Shown here piece after piece: positions 46,204 to 55,998 of a stretch of 64,000 nt of DNA. The notes under the pieces were generated by a model. The model was not told the origin of the DNA. It saw nothing but the letters and a program-made list of their open reading frames with translations, and ran no database searches. The translations under genes and the position numbers were made by a program. The DNA is from Candidatus Dormiibacterota bacterium (GTDB lineage: Bacteria; Chloroflexota; Dormibacteria; Dormibacterales; Dormibacteraceae). The stretch covers positions 200,508 to 264,507 of the forward strand of contig JAMXLM010000045.1 in the NCBI GenBank assembly GCA_024280995.1, given 5' to 3'. How positions within the stretch are numbered: the first letter of the stretch is position 1; each line of letters begins with the position of its first letter.

Positions 46204-46637
46204 GAGTAGCGCCTGACCCGGCGCGAAATCTCGTCTTCGGCGTCGACCACCCGTCGCTCCAGCTCCAGCGCGCTTATCACCGCGCCTCCCATGCCGCGGA
46301 CAAGATTCCCTTGAAAGCGGTCGGACGTGGCGACGGTGATGATCTCGCCGGCCTCCGTGGCCCTGTATGCCAGCCGCTCGATCGAGTGGTCGGCCGAGTG
46401 GCCCCTCCGCGTGAACACGACGCGCACGCTGTCGACGATCGCCTCCGAGTTCGACATCGCTTGTGAGTGGTGCGCGTCGAAGACGACCGTCACGTCCTCG
46501 CCGCTCACCAGCCCGAGCACGGCGAGCCGGCGCACGAGCTCGTCGCGCGCGTCCTCCAGCGAGGCGGTCGACAGGAGGCGCTTGAGCGACGGCCAGGCGT
46601 GGACGACGTTGTAACCGTCGACGATCAGCCTCGACAC
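46200..46637 (-). CDS. NYN-domain RNase, YacP-like
   Basis: 145 aa PIN-like NYN domain: N-terminal LIVDGYNVVHAW with the first catalytic Asp, central VTVVFDAHHSQ, then SADHSIERLA and VATSDRFQ. Bacillus YacP (Rae1) cleaves mRNA in the ribosomal A site; gene order (rlmB-yacP) matches. Catalytic acids are in place, but ribosome targeting is not shown. Confidence 0.88.
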   Translation of the reverse strand: MSRLIVDGYNVVHAWPSLKRLLSTASLEDARDELVRRLAVLGLVSGEDVTVVFDAHHSQAMSNSEAIVDSVRVVFTRRGHSADHSIERLAYRATEAGEIITVATSDRFQGNLVRGMGGAVISALELERRVVDAEDEISRRVRRYS

Positions 46638-46647
46638 GCGACCAATG

Positions 46648-47346
46648 TTATGAAGCGGTCCGCTGCCTCATGACCTCATAAAGCAACGCGGCGGCCGCGG
46701 CGGATGCATTCAAGCTCGCCACCTTGCCCCTGACCGGCAGCTTCACGCGGGCGTCGCACCGCTCCTTGACCAGGCGCTGGACGCCTGCGCCCTCGCTCCC
46801 GACCACCAGGCAGACCTGCTGCGTGAAGTCGAAATCCCATGCGTTCAGCTCGCCGCGCGGATCCAGAGCGACGCACCAGATGCCCGCGCGCTTCACCTCG
46901 ACGATCGCCGAAGGCAGGCCGGAGACTCGCGCGATAGGGAGCAGCTCGCTGGCGCCCGAGCTCGCCTTGACCGCGACAGGCGACAGCGGCGCGCTGCGGT
47001 GTTCCGGGACGATCGCGCCGTCGGCGCCGGCGACCTCGGCGCTGCGCAGGATGGCGCCGAGGTTCTGTGGGTCCATGATCGAGTCGAGGGCGACGAGCAG
47101 CGACGGCCGGCTGTCGAGCAGCTGCTTGAGCGTCCAGTCGCGACGTGGCTTGAGCTCGGCGGCGACGCCCTGGTTGACGCCGGGCGCCAGCTGATCGAGG
47201 CGAGCAGGGGACACGACCTCGACCTTCGCCAACTTCGCGAGCTCCTCGAGCCGCGGATCGTGACCGAGGCCCGAGGCCTGGTAGACGTTCTGGACGCGGC
47301 CCGCACGGGCGGCCTCCAGCACGGCGTTGCGTCCGTGGATGATCAT
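46648..47346 (-). CDS. rlmB: 23S rRNA (guanosine-2'-O-)-methyltransferase RlmB-like (SpoU family)
   Basis: 232 aa. SpoU motifs: N-terminal substrate-binding domain (MIIHGRNAVLEAARAGRVQNVY), motif I QNLGAILRSAEVAGADG, motif II VGSEGAGVQRLVKE and motif III VRGKVASLNASAAAAALLYE. These form the trefoil-knot methyltransferase that modifies G2251 in E. coli or its equivalent. A cupin gene starts just 8 nt away on the other strand. Confidence 0.9.
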   Translation of the reverse strand: MIIHGRNAVLEAARAGRVQNVYQASGLGHDPRLEELAKLAKVEVVSPARLDQLAPGVNQGVAAELKPRRDWTLKQLLDSRPSLLVALDSIMDPQNLGAILRSAEVAGADGAIVPEHRSAPLSPVAVKASSGASELLPIARVSGLPSAIVEVKRAGIWCVALDPRGELNAWDFDFTQQVCLVVGSEGAGVQRLVKERCDARVKLPVRGKVASLNASAAAAALLYEVMRQRTAS

Positions 47347-47354
47347 TTAGAGCC

Positions 47355-47847
47355 ATGGTTGCAGAGTTCATGTCGAGGGCACGCGAGATCCTCGCCACGG
47401 GGGTCACCGAAGCCACGCTCAACGAGGTCGGTCGGTTGTTGTCCCAAGCATCACGCGAGGCCGGGTTTTTCACGGAACCCGAGATGCGGTCGCTTCACGG
47501 CGGAAGCACCACCTCGAGCATTCTCCAGAGCGACACCGATGGACTGACGCTGATGGTGGGCCGGTTTGCGCCGGAGGAGACGCCGGTGCACAACCATCAT
47601 TCCTGGGGCGTGGCGTGTGTGGTGGAGGGCAAGGACCGCTACCGGCATTGGCGCCTCGACGGCGACGGACGCGTCCGCGTCCTGTACGAAAAGGATCTTG
47701 GCCCGGGAGACTTCGTCGTATGGCTCGGTCCGCCTCATGACATTCACAGCCAGCAGGGCGTAGGAGGAGCCGCCGTCGAGCTCGTGCTTTTCGGCAAGAA
47801 CGTGATGAAGATCGAGCGCGAGTACTACAACCCGGAGACGGGCGAGG

Positions 47848-47870
<23 letters not shown>
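47355..47870 (+). CDS. cysteine dioxygenase-type cupin protein
   Basis: 171 aa with one cupin barrel. The iron ligands are probably in ETPVHNHHSWGV (HxH) and the later DIHS. Similar thiol dioxygenases oxidise cysteine or 3-mercaptopropionate to the sulfinate. The 8-nt gap to rlmB leaves no room for promoters, so a downstream ATG at about 47370 is possible. The stop overlaps cysS by 23 nt, convergent. Confidence 0.75.
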
Positions 47871-49275
<1,405 letters not shown>

Positions 49276-49288
49276 GTGCCCATTCTCA

Positions 49289-49349
49289 CAAGTGCAACCA
49301 CTTGGCCTCGTTTCGGGGTGCCTTCTGGCGCAAGTGCAACCACTTGCGC
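49289..49349. repeat. second pair of CAAGTG-N4-CACTTG palindromes
   Basis: CAAGTG-CAAC-CACTTG at 49289-49304 and GCGCAAGTG-CAAC-CACTTGCGC at 49328-49349 (9-bp stem), between ispF and cysS. Arms are identical to the pair near 44000; loops differ. Not followed by a T-tract. Confidence 0.8.
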
Positions 49350-49351
49350 GG

Positions 49352-49819
49352 TCACTCCTCTTCGATCGTCGCGACCGCCTGGGCGGCGATGCCCGCGCCC
49401 TGCCCCAGCGCACCCAACCCTTCGGGCGACTTCCCCTTCACGTTCACGTCGACCGTGCCCAACACCCCCGCGAGGTTCGCGCCCATCATCGCCAGGTGGT
49501 CGTGCAGGCGCGGCTCCTGCGCGATCACGGTGCAGTCCACGTTGACGATGCGGAATCCGGACTCGGCAAGCAGTCCCGCAGCGGAGCGCAGCATCTCGAG
49601 GCTTGACGCGTCCTTGAACTTGGCATCCTCCGCCGGGAACAGCGTCCCGATGTCGCCCAACCCCGCCGCCCCCAGCAGAGCGTCGATCACCGCGTGCGTG
49701 AGCACGTCGGCGTCCGAGTGCCCCTCAAGCCCGCGCGGATGCTCGATGCGAACGCCGCCCAGCACCAGGGGACGCCCCGCGACCAGCGGATGGACGTCGT
49801 AACCGATGCCGACTCTCAA
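49352..49819 (-). CDS. ispF: 2-C-methyl-D-erythritol 2,4-cyclodiphosphate synthase
   Basis: MEP-pathway enzyme converting CDP-ME-2-phosphate to MEcPP. 155 aa; metal ligands in GIGYDVHPL and HSDADVLTHAVIDALLGAAGLGDIG, with the trimer C-terminal motif EGLGALGQGAGIAAQAVATI. It overlaps ispD by 4 nt. Confidence 0.97.
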   Translation of the reverse strand: MRVGIGYDVHPLVAGRPLVLGGVRIEHPRGLEGHSDADVLTHAVIDALLGAAGLGDIGTLFPAEDAKFKDASSLEMLRSAAGLLAESGFRIVNVDCTVIAQEPRLHDHLAMMGANLAGVLGTVDVNVKGKSPEGLGALGQGAGIAAQAVATIEEE

Positions 49820-50508
49820 TGGGTGGCCGCTTCGTGCTCGCGGATCAGCGCTTCGACGACTTCCATGTCCTCGGGAGTGGTCAGCTTGATGTTGGCCGGC
49901 TCGCCGGGAACGACCGTCACCATATGGCCTGACGCGGCGACGAGCTGGGCGTCGTCGTCGCCCACCAGTCCAGCGTCCGCCGCCTCGCGGTGTGCCCGCG
50001 CGAGCAGCTCGTACGCAAACCCCTGCGGCGTCTGCGCGAGCACGATCAGCGAACGGTCGAGACTCTCGACCAGCCTGTTTCCCTCGACGCGCTTGACCGC
50101 GTCGCGCGGACTGATCGCCGGGAACGCCGCGCCGGTCTCCATCGCCGCCGCCAGCACGCGCCGCACGAGCGCCGCCGTCGCCAATGGACGCGCGGCGTCA
50201 TGCACCAGGACGTAGTCGCAGTTGCCCAACGCCCCCAGGCCCGCTCGCACCGAGTCCTGCCGGCTCTCACCGCCGGCCTTGACGATGACCGGCTTGCGCG
50301 GCTGCAGCGCAGCCACCTCACGCTCGGCGAATTCGAGCCGGCTCGGCGGCCCGACCACGACCACGCGGTCGATCTCGTCGAGGGCCAGGAACAGCTCCAG
50401 CACACGCGCCAGAGTGGTCCGGCCGTTGAGCCGAACCAGCGCCTTGGAGCCGCGACCGAGGCGCGAGCCTGTGCCTGCGGCCGCGACGATCGCCCCGACG
50501 GTCGGCAA
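49816..50508 (-). CDS. ispD: 2-C-methyl-D-erythritol 4-phosphate cytidylyltransferase
   Basis: MEP-pathway step that attaches CMP to MEP. 230 aa; N-terminal CTP-binding loop AAAGTGSRLGRGSKALVRLNGRT, VHDAARPL and the C-terminal TTPEDM motif are present. It lies between the PIN-TRAM gene (1 nt) and ispF (4-nt overlap). Confidence 0.96.
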   Translation of the reverse strand: MPTVGAIVAAAGTGSRLGRGSKALVRLNGRTTLARVLELFLALDEIDRVVVVGPPSRLEFAEREVAALQPRKPVIVKAGGESRQDSVRAGLGALGNCDYVLVHDAARPLATAALVRRVLAAAMETGAAFPAISPRDAVKRVEGNRLVESLDRSLIVLAQTPQGFAYELLARAHREAADAGLVGDDDAQLVAASGHMVTVVPGEPANIKLTTPEDMEVVEALIREHEAATH

Positions 50509-51594
50509 CTAGGTCACCTCCTCGCGCGGTCTCGCGCGCGGGGTCGACCGGCGCGCCTCCACCCCGCTCGGCTCGGCGAAGATCATCCGACCCGCCGACG
50601 TCTGGATCACAGAGGTCACTGTGGCCGTGATCGTCTGGTTCAGCAGGCGCTTGCCGTTCTGGATGACGACCATGGTGCCGTCGTCGAGGCTGCCGACGCC
50701 CTGTCCCGGCTCCTTCCCTTCGCGAGCCACCATCACCACGATCTCCTCCCCGGGGATCGCGACGGGCCGCATGGCCTGTGCCAGCTCGTTCAGGTTCAGG
50801 ACGGCCACGCCTTCGAGGCGCGCGATCCGGTTGAGGTTGAAGTCGTTGGTCATGATCGCCAAGCCCTTGCGCTTGGCGGTGCGGACGAGGTGGTTGTCGA
50901 TGTCGCCGTTCGGCGACGTCTCGTCCTCGGTGACCTGCAGGTCGATGCCCGACTCCTTCTGCATCTCGGTCAGCACGTCGAGGCCACGCCGCCCCCGTCG
51001 TCGGCGCGTCATGTCCGCCGAGTCGGCGACCGTCTGGAGCTCACGCAGCACCGACGAAAGAGTGATCAGCGGCATGTCGAGAAAGCCCGTCTTGGCGATG
51101 TCGAGGATGCGGCCGTCGATGATCACAGAGGTGTCGAGCAGGACGCCGGGGATGCGGTGGCCGTCGTTTTTCACGGCGCCGCCGAAGAAGAGGGCGGCAA
51201 GCTCAGCCCGGCGCGTGAGCCCGACCGAGGCGCCCTGCACCGCGAGGAGCAGCGCGAGGACCGCGGAGAGGTAGTAGCCGTAAGGAAGGTCGCGCACGAA
51301 AACGCCGACCAGGACGGCGATGACCAGGCCGACGATCATGCCGAGGAGTCCGCTCAAGAGGTCGGGCAGCGGAGTGCTTGTCAGCCGGAAGTTGACCCTG
51401 CGCCAGCCGCCCAGCAGATATGGCGTGCCGAGGTACGCAAAGATCAGACCTTCCAGGGTGGTCAGCCCGATGATCGCCCAGCCCGGGTGAGCACTGGTGC
51501 CCAGGCCCCGGACCATGAAATAACCGAGCAGAAAACCACCGATCACTCCGAGCCCCGCCCCCAACCATCGGGCGAGAATCTCGGAACGCTTCAC
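50509..51594 (-). CDS. PIN and TRAM domain membrane protein (YacL-like)
   Basis: 361 aa. Four N-terminal transmembrane helices (to about residue 130), then a PIN nuclease domain (DTSVIIDGRILDI, NGDIDNHLVRTAKRKGLAIMTNDF) and a TRAM domain (VGSLDDGTMVVIQNGKRLLNQTI). The family is conserved next to ispD; an RNA-related role at the membrane is inferred. The TAA-TG gap to radA is 11 nt. Confidence 0.9.
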   Translation of the reverse strand: MKRSEILARWLGAGLGVIGGFLLGYFMVRGLGTSAHPGWAIIGLTTLEGLIFAYLGTPYLLGGWRRVNFRLTSTPLPDLLSGLLGMIVGLVIAVLVGVFVRDLPYGYYLSAVLALLLAVQGASVGLTRRAELAALFFGGAVKNDGHRIPGVLLDTSVIIDGRILDIAKTGFLDMPLITLSSVLRELQTVADSADMTRRRRGRRGLDVLTEMQKESGIDLQVTEDETSPNGDIDNHLVRTAKRKGLAIMTNDFNLNRIARLEGVAVLNLNELAQAMRPVAIPGEEIVVMVAREGKEPGQGVGSLDDGTMVVIQNGKRLLNQTITATVTSVIQTSAGRMIFAEPSGVEARRSTPRARPREEVT

Positions 51595-51605
51595 GGATTA
51601 CCTCC

Positions 51606-53012
51606 TCAAGAGACCGAGACTTCGGCCTCCCTTATGAATTCGCCGGACCGGATAGGTGAAGAAAAGGCGGCGGCGATCGCCTCCGCCACTGTCCGAACCT
51701 CGACGATGTCGAGGCCGGAAGGCCGGACGGCACGTGAGCCGGCCGGAATCAAGGCGCGCGTCAGGCCATGGCGCGCCGCCTCTTGCAGGCGGCGGTCAAG
51801 GTGACCCACGCGACGCACTTCGCCCGACAACCCCAGCTCCCCGATCACGACCAGGCCGTCCGGCATTGGCCTGTTGTTCTCGTTGCTGAGGATCGACAGG
51901 GCGAGACCGAGATCGGCGGCCGGCTCCGTGATGCGGATGCCGCCCGCCACGCTGACGAAAACGTCTTTGTTACCGAACGACAGATCGCGCACCCGACGCT
52001 CGAGGACCGCGAGGATCATGTGCAAGCGGTTGACGTCAAGTCCGTTCGCGACCCGCCGGAGCGGGTGATTCTGGGTGCTGTTAACCAGGCTCTGGACCTC
52101 GACCAGCAAGGGCCGGGTGCCCTCCAGGACCGAGACGATCACGGTGCCGGGCGCGGCCTGCGCCGCGGACGCGAGCAGGGCGGCCGACGGGTCCGACACC
52201 TCCTCGAGACCGTTCTCGCCCATGGCGAAGACGCCGATCTCCTCGGCCGACCCGAACCGGTTTTTGGTCGCGCGCAGGAGGCGCAGCTCCTGCCGCCGGT
52301 CGCCTTCCAGGTACAGCACGGTGTCAACGATATGCTCCAGGACCCGCGGTCCGGCTATGGATCCCTCTTTGGTGACGTGGCCGACCAGGAAAACAGGAAC
52401 GCCGATCTCCTTGGCCAGGCGCATCAGCCGGGCGGCCGACTCCCGGACCTGGGTCACGCTGCCGGCGCTTCCCTCGAGGCCGGCGTCGGTGACGGTCTGG
52501 ATGGAGTCGACGATGGCCAGGCGCGGGCGCTCGTGCTCGATCGCCTCGCAGATCGTCTCGAGATCGTTCTCGGCCAGCAGCAGGATCTTCGGCTCCAGGG
52601 CGCCGAGCCGCTGGGCGCGCATACGGACCTGGTGGCCGGACTCCTCGCCCGACACGTAGAGCACGGTGCCGCCCCTGGCGACCTGGGCGGCGGCGTGCAT
52701 GAGCAGCGTCGACTTGCCGACGCCCGGCTCGCCGCCGATCAGGACCAGGCTGCCGGCGACGATCCCGCCCCCCAGGACGCGGTTGAGCTCGCCCCACTCG
52801 AGCCGGGTCCGGGGCGCGTCGTCCGGGGCCAGGTCGGCAAGGGCGACCGCTTTGGCCGGCTGGAGCGGGCGGGGCTTGGCCTCCTTTGCCGCCTTGCGTA
52901 CCTGGAACTCCTGGAGGGTGTTCCAGGCGTGGCAGTGCGGGCACTGGCCCGCCCACCGGAGGCTCTCGCCGCCGCACTCGGTGCAGACAAAGGTGAGGGT
53001 CGATTTGGGCAT
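51606..53012 (-). CDS. radA: DNA repair protein RadA
   Basis: Branch-migration ATPase of recombination. 468 aa: zinc finger C10/C13/C24/C27, RecA-like core with Walker A GGEPGVGKST and the hallmark KNRFG (ATKNRFGSAEEIGVF), then a Lon-like C-terminal domain ending in the ribosome-like ALIPAGS motif. It is followed by the yacL-ispD-ispF genes, as in Bacillus. Confidence 0.97.
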   Translation of the reverse strand: MPKSTLTFVCTECGGESLRWAGQCPHCHAWNTLQEFQVRKAAKEAKPRPLQPAKAVALADLAPDDAPRTRLEWGELNRVLGGGIVAGSLVLIGGEPGVGKSTLLMHAAAQVARGGTVLYVSGEESGHQVRMRAQRLGALEPKILLLAENDLETICEAIEHERPRLAIVDSIQTVTDAGLEGSAGSVTQVRESAARLMRLAKEIGVPVFLVGHVTKEGSIAGPRVLEHIVDTVLYLEGDRRQELRLLRATKNRFGSAEEIGVFAMGENGLEEVSDPSAALLASAAQAAPGTVIVSVLEGTRPLLVEVQSLVNSTQNHPLRRVANGLDVNRLHMILAVLERRVRDLSFGNKDVFVSVAGGIRITEPAADLGLALSILSNENNRPMPDGLVVIGELGLSGEVRRVGHLDRRLQEAARHGLTRALIPAGSRAVRPSGLDIVEVRTVAEAIAAAFSSPIRSGEFIREAEVSVS

Positions 53013-53137
53013 GGGGAGACTGTGTACCCATGATCGGGGTTTTACAAGTCCGGGCGTACCGCTTTACAGGGTCGCGACGTTTCATCAGGTGAGCGTCACG
53101 GCGCCGCCCTGACTACCCCCGGGGCGGCGTCCCTCTC

Positions 53138-53143
53138 TATCCT
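53138..53143 (+). promoter_or_regulatory. leaderless-type -10 of PLP enzyme gene
   Basis: TATCCT lies 6 nt before GTG 53150; no Shine-Dalgarno sequence. A strong hairpin with an 8-bp stem (53102-53129) covers the expected -35 region and could be an operator. Confidence 0.4.
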
Positions 53144-53149
53144 CCGACC

Positions 53150-54097
53150 GTGGACTCGTCGATCACGGTCGAGCACATCCGCGAAGCCGCGAGCGCCGTC
53201 GATCCCGCGTTCCTCGACTCCCCGCAGTTCGACTGCGCGCCGCTCAGCGAGCGGCTCGGCGTGTCCACGATCCTCAAGGTCGAGACCGTCAACCCGATCC
53301 GCAACTTCAAAGGGCGCGGCACCGACTACCTCATGCACCGCCTGGGCCCGTCCAGCCAATCGATCGTCTGCGCCTCCGCCGGCAACTTCGGCCAGGGCAT
53401 GGCCTACGCCTGTCGCAAGCGCGGCATCCCGATCGTCGTTTACGCGGCGACCACCGCCAGCCCGCTGAAGATCGAGCGGATGCGCGCGCTCGGTGCAACG
53501 GTCGAACTGACCGGGGATGACTTCGACGAGGCAAAAGGCGCCGCCCGCCGGCGCGCAGCGGCGCGCGGGGAGCTCTACGTCGAGGACGGGCAGGCAGGTC
53601 CCATCGCGGAGGGCGCGGGCACGATGGCGGTTGAGCTGTCGAGGTCGTTCGAGCTCGACGCGATCTTCGTTCCGCTGGGCAACGGTTCGCTCGTCAACGG
53701 AATCGGCACATGGCTCCAGAACGCATCACCCAGGACTCGTGTGATCGCGGTGTGCGCCGAGGGCGCTCCGGCGATGGCGCTCTCGTGGCGCCAGGGCAAG
53801 GCCGTCGACGCTGAAAGCACCACCATCGCCGACGGCATCGCAGTCCGCGTGCCGGTGCCCGAGGCGGTCGAGATCATGGCCACGACGGTCGACGAGGTGA
53901 TGCTGGTCACCGATGAAGAGATGCGCACCTGGATGCGCAGCCTGTTCATCGACACCGGCCTCGTCGTCGAGCCGGCCGGGGCGGCCGGCGTCGCGGCGAT
54001 CGCGCGCGTGGCCGCCGAGTGGAAAGGCAGCAGGCTGGCGACGATCCTCACCGGGGGGAACCTGACCGAGCCGCAGGTCAGGGACTGGCTTTACTGA
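53150..54097 (+). CDS. threonine dehydratase-like PLP enzyme (fold type II)
   Basis: 315 aa, tryptophan synthase beta superfamily. The PLP lysine is K54 in NPIRNFKGRG, followed by the Asn of SAGNFGQG, and the phosphate-binding VPLGNGSLVNG (a SGGGLG-like variant) lies near residue 180. Likely threonine/serine dehydratase or racemase. The glycine-rich loop departs from the usual GGGGL, so specificity is uncertain. Its end overlaps the convergent RDD gene by 7 nt. Confidence 0.85.
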   Translation: MDSSITVEHIREAASAVDPAFLDSPQFDCAPLSERLGVSTILKVETVNPIRNFKGRGTDYLMHRLGPSSQSIVCASAGNFGQGMAYACRKRGIPIVVYAATTASPLKIERMRALGATVELTGDDFDEAKGAARRRAAARGELYVEDGQAGPIAEGAGTMAVELSRSFELDAIFVPLGNGSLVNGIGTWLQNASPRTRVIAVCAEGAPAMALSWRQGKAVDAESTTIADGIAVRVPVPEAVEIMATTVDEVMLVTDEEMRTWMRSLFIDTGLVVEPAGAAGVAAIARVAAEWKGSRLATILTGGNLTEPQVRDWLY

Positions 54098-54924
54098 GCG
54101 CGCGCCGCCGGAGGGGCGCCATGCTCCAGGTCGGCCAGGTAATCCAGCGCGGCCAGGGGCCCGTATCGCTCGAAAACGTCCGGCGCCGCGGAGCGAAGGC
54201 TTGTCTGCGCCGCGCCGGCGAGCTGCGCACGAAGGGCCGGCGGCAGCTCGGGCCGCCGCCGGGCGTAGGAGGTGACGAACCGCCTCACCTCGGGGTCAAG
54301 GCGTCTCAACGCGAGCTCGCCGGGAGTCGCTGCCGCAAGCGGGGCCGGCGAGGCGAGCGCCGGGGGCTCGCCCCCCGGCTGCGGCGCAGGGACCCCTGAA
54401 GGACTGGCCGGCCTGGCCCCGGGCAGCTGCCACAAAGCCACGTAGTCGGAGTCCTTCACCACGATCGTCCCTGCCGCCAGGTCGCCCAGGCGCTTGCCCC
54501 TGCCGTTGATGAACAGCACGACCAATCCCACGCCGTACGCGTACGGCAGGAAATCGACGATCCGGATGATGTTGCGGATCCCGGCCTGGAAGAACGTCAG
54601 CGGCTCGCCGCGGTCACCGACCACGCGAAGCCGGAAGACCTTCTTGCCGATCGTCTGCCCGGACCAGAACGCCTCGCACGCCCAGTGGTAGCCGAAGATC
54701 ACGACGAAGCTGCCGATGATCGCGATCAGCGCCCCGAGCGTGTCCTGGCCGATCCCGACTTCGAAGAGGGCGAAGAAGTAGACCGCGAACAGCACCCCGG
54801 CGAGGATCAGGAGATCGAGCAGCTGGGCGATGCCGCGCGTCGCCATGCCGGCAACCTGGTAGTCGAACGAGACGCGCTCGGGCGTCGCGACGACGAGGTC
54901 TGTGTCCGGTAGCGACTGGCTCAA
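54091..54924 (-). CDS. RDD-family membrane protein
   Basis: 277 aa from TTG 54924 (M)[11 protein letters not shown]; longer starts would overlap the divergent gene. Residues about 15-170 hold the RDD domain: Arg in [14 protein letters not shown], the two Asp in LDLLILAG, helices [16 protein letters not shown] and [20 protein letters not shown], and [11 protein letters not shown]. The C-terminus is Ala/Pro-rich and soluble. RDD proteins often accompany MoxR clusters. Confidence 0.85.
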   Translation of the reverse strand: MSQSLPDTDLVVATPERVSFDYQVAGMATRGIAQLLDLLILAGVLFAVYFFALFEVGIGQDTLGALIAIIGSFVVIFGYHWACEAFWSGQTIGKKVFRLRVVGDRGEPLTFFQAGIRNIIRIVDFLPYAYGVGLVVLFINGRGKRLGDLAAGTIVVKDSDYVALWQLPGARPASPSGVPAPQPGGEPPALASPAPLAAATPGELALRRLDPEVRRFVTSYARRRPELPPALRAQLAGAAQTSLRSAAPDVFERYGPLAALDYLADLEHGAPPAARAQ

Positions 54925-54930
54925 GGAAGT

Positions 54931-54937
54931 TACGTTA
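54931..54937. promoter_or_regulatory. bidirectional symmetric -10 shared by the RDD and SpoIIM genes
   Basis: TACGTTA gives a TANNNT -10 on both strands. On plus, TACGTT ends 7 nt before GTG 54944; on minus, TAACGT ends 7 nt before TTG 54924. It lies inside the dyad ACGTTA-CT-TAACGT (54932-54945). Confidence 0.5.
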
Positions 54938-54943
54938 CTTAAC

Positions 54944-55942
54944 GTGCGAGCCGAGGAATTCGTCGCATTGCGGCGGGATGACTGGAACCGCCTCGAGGAC
55001 CTGCTCTCGCGGGCGGGCGCGGGGCGCCTCAACCCTCTGACCCCCGCCCAGGTGCTGACGATGACGGCTCTCTACCGCCGGGCGACCGCCGACCTTGCCC
55101 GCGCGCAGCGCGACTGGCCGGGCGAGCCTGTCCACCGCTACCTGAACGGACTGGTCGCCCGAGGCCACGGCATCGTCTATCGCCGCGGCGGCGAGGTCGG
55201 AAAACGGATCAAACGCTTCTACCTGGAGACGCTGCCGCAGACATACCGCGGCGCGTGGCCCTACCTGGTGGCCGCGGCGGCGTTGATGTTCGTACCCGCG
55301 CTCATCAGCTTCTTCGTCGTCCTCGCCAATCCCGACGCCGCTTACTCGATCGCGGACCCGCGGCTGATCGACCAGGTCCACCACCACAAGCTGTGGACCG
55401 ACATACCCCCCGACGAACGTGTGCAGATCGCGGGCCTGATCATGGTCAACAACATCTACGTCTCGATCCTCGCGTTCTCGTTTGGCGTTTTCTTCGGCCT
55501 GCCCGTGATCTGGGTGATGATCACCAACGGCATTTCGCTCGGCGGACTGTTCGGGTTGACCGCGGCGTACGGCCTCGCGGGCGGCCTGTTCGATTTCGTC
55601 ATCGGCCACGGGATCCTCGAGCTTTCGATCGTCATCGCCCAGGGGGCGGGGGGCCTGATGATGGGCTGGGCGCTCATCGCGCCTGGCAACCGCAAACGCT
55701 CCGACGCCCTGGTGATCGCGACGCGGCGGGCGTTCACGATCCTGCTGGGCCTCGCTCCACTGCTCGTCGTCGCGGGCACGATCGAGGGAAACGTCTCGCC
55801 GTCCGGCACGCCGTTTGCGGTCAAGCTCGCGATCGGGCTGACGACCGGAATCCTTTTCTACTCGTACCTGCTCCTGACGGGCAGACGATCAAACGATGCC
55901 GCGGCGGCCGGACTTGCTCCGGCCGCAACACGCGATACCTGA
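54944..55942 (+). CDS. stage II sporulation protein M-like membrane protein
   Basis: 332 aa from GTG 54944 ([21 protein letters not shown]); an earlier GTG at 54902 would overlap the RDD gene. Amphipathic N-terminal 100 residues precede about six transmembrane helices, with [22 protein letters not shown] and [10 protein letters not shown] as the SpoIIM hallmark. Non-sporulating bacteria carry this family beside MoxR/DUF58/RDD, where the function is unknown; a direct link to sporulation is not implied. Confidence 0.88.
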   Translation: MRAEEFVALRRDDWNRLEDLLSRAGAGRLNPLTPAQVLTMTALYRRATADLARAQRDWPGEPVHRYLNGLVARGHGIVYRRGGEVGKRIKRFYLETLPQTYRGAWPYLVAAAALMFVPALISFFVVLANPDAAYSIADPRLIDQVHHHKLWTDIPPDERVQIAGLIMVNNIYVSILAFSFGVFFGLPVIWVMITNGISLGGLFGLTAAYGLAGGLFDFVIGHGILELSIVIAQGAGGLMMGWALIAPGNRKRSDALVIATRRAFTILLGLAPLLVVAGTIEGNVSPSGTPFAVKLAIGLTTGILFYSYLLLTGRRSNDAAAAGLAPAATRDT

Positions 55943-55998
55943 AACCGCCGGGCGCTGCCAGCGGAGGGCATTCAGGCCAGATCTTCCTTTCCGGAAGG

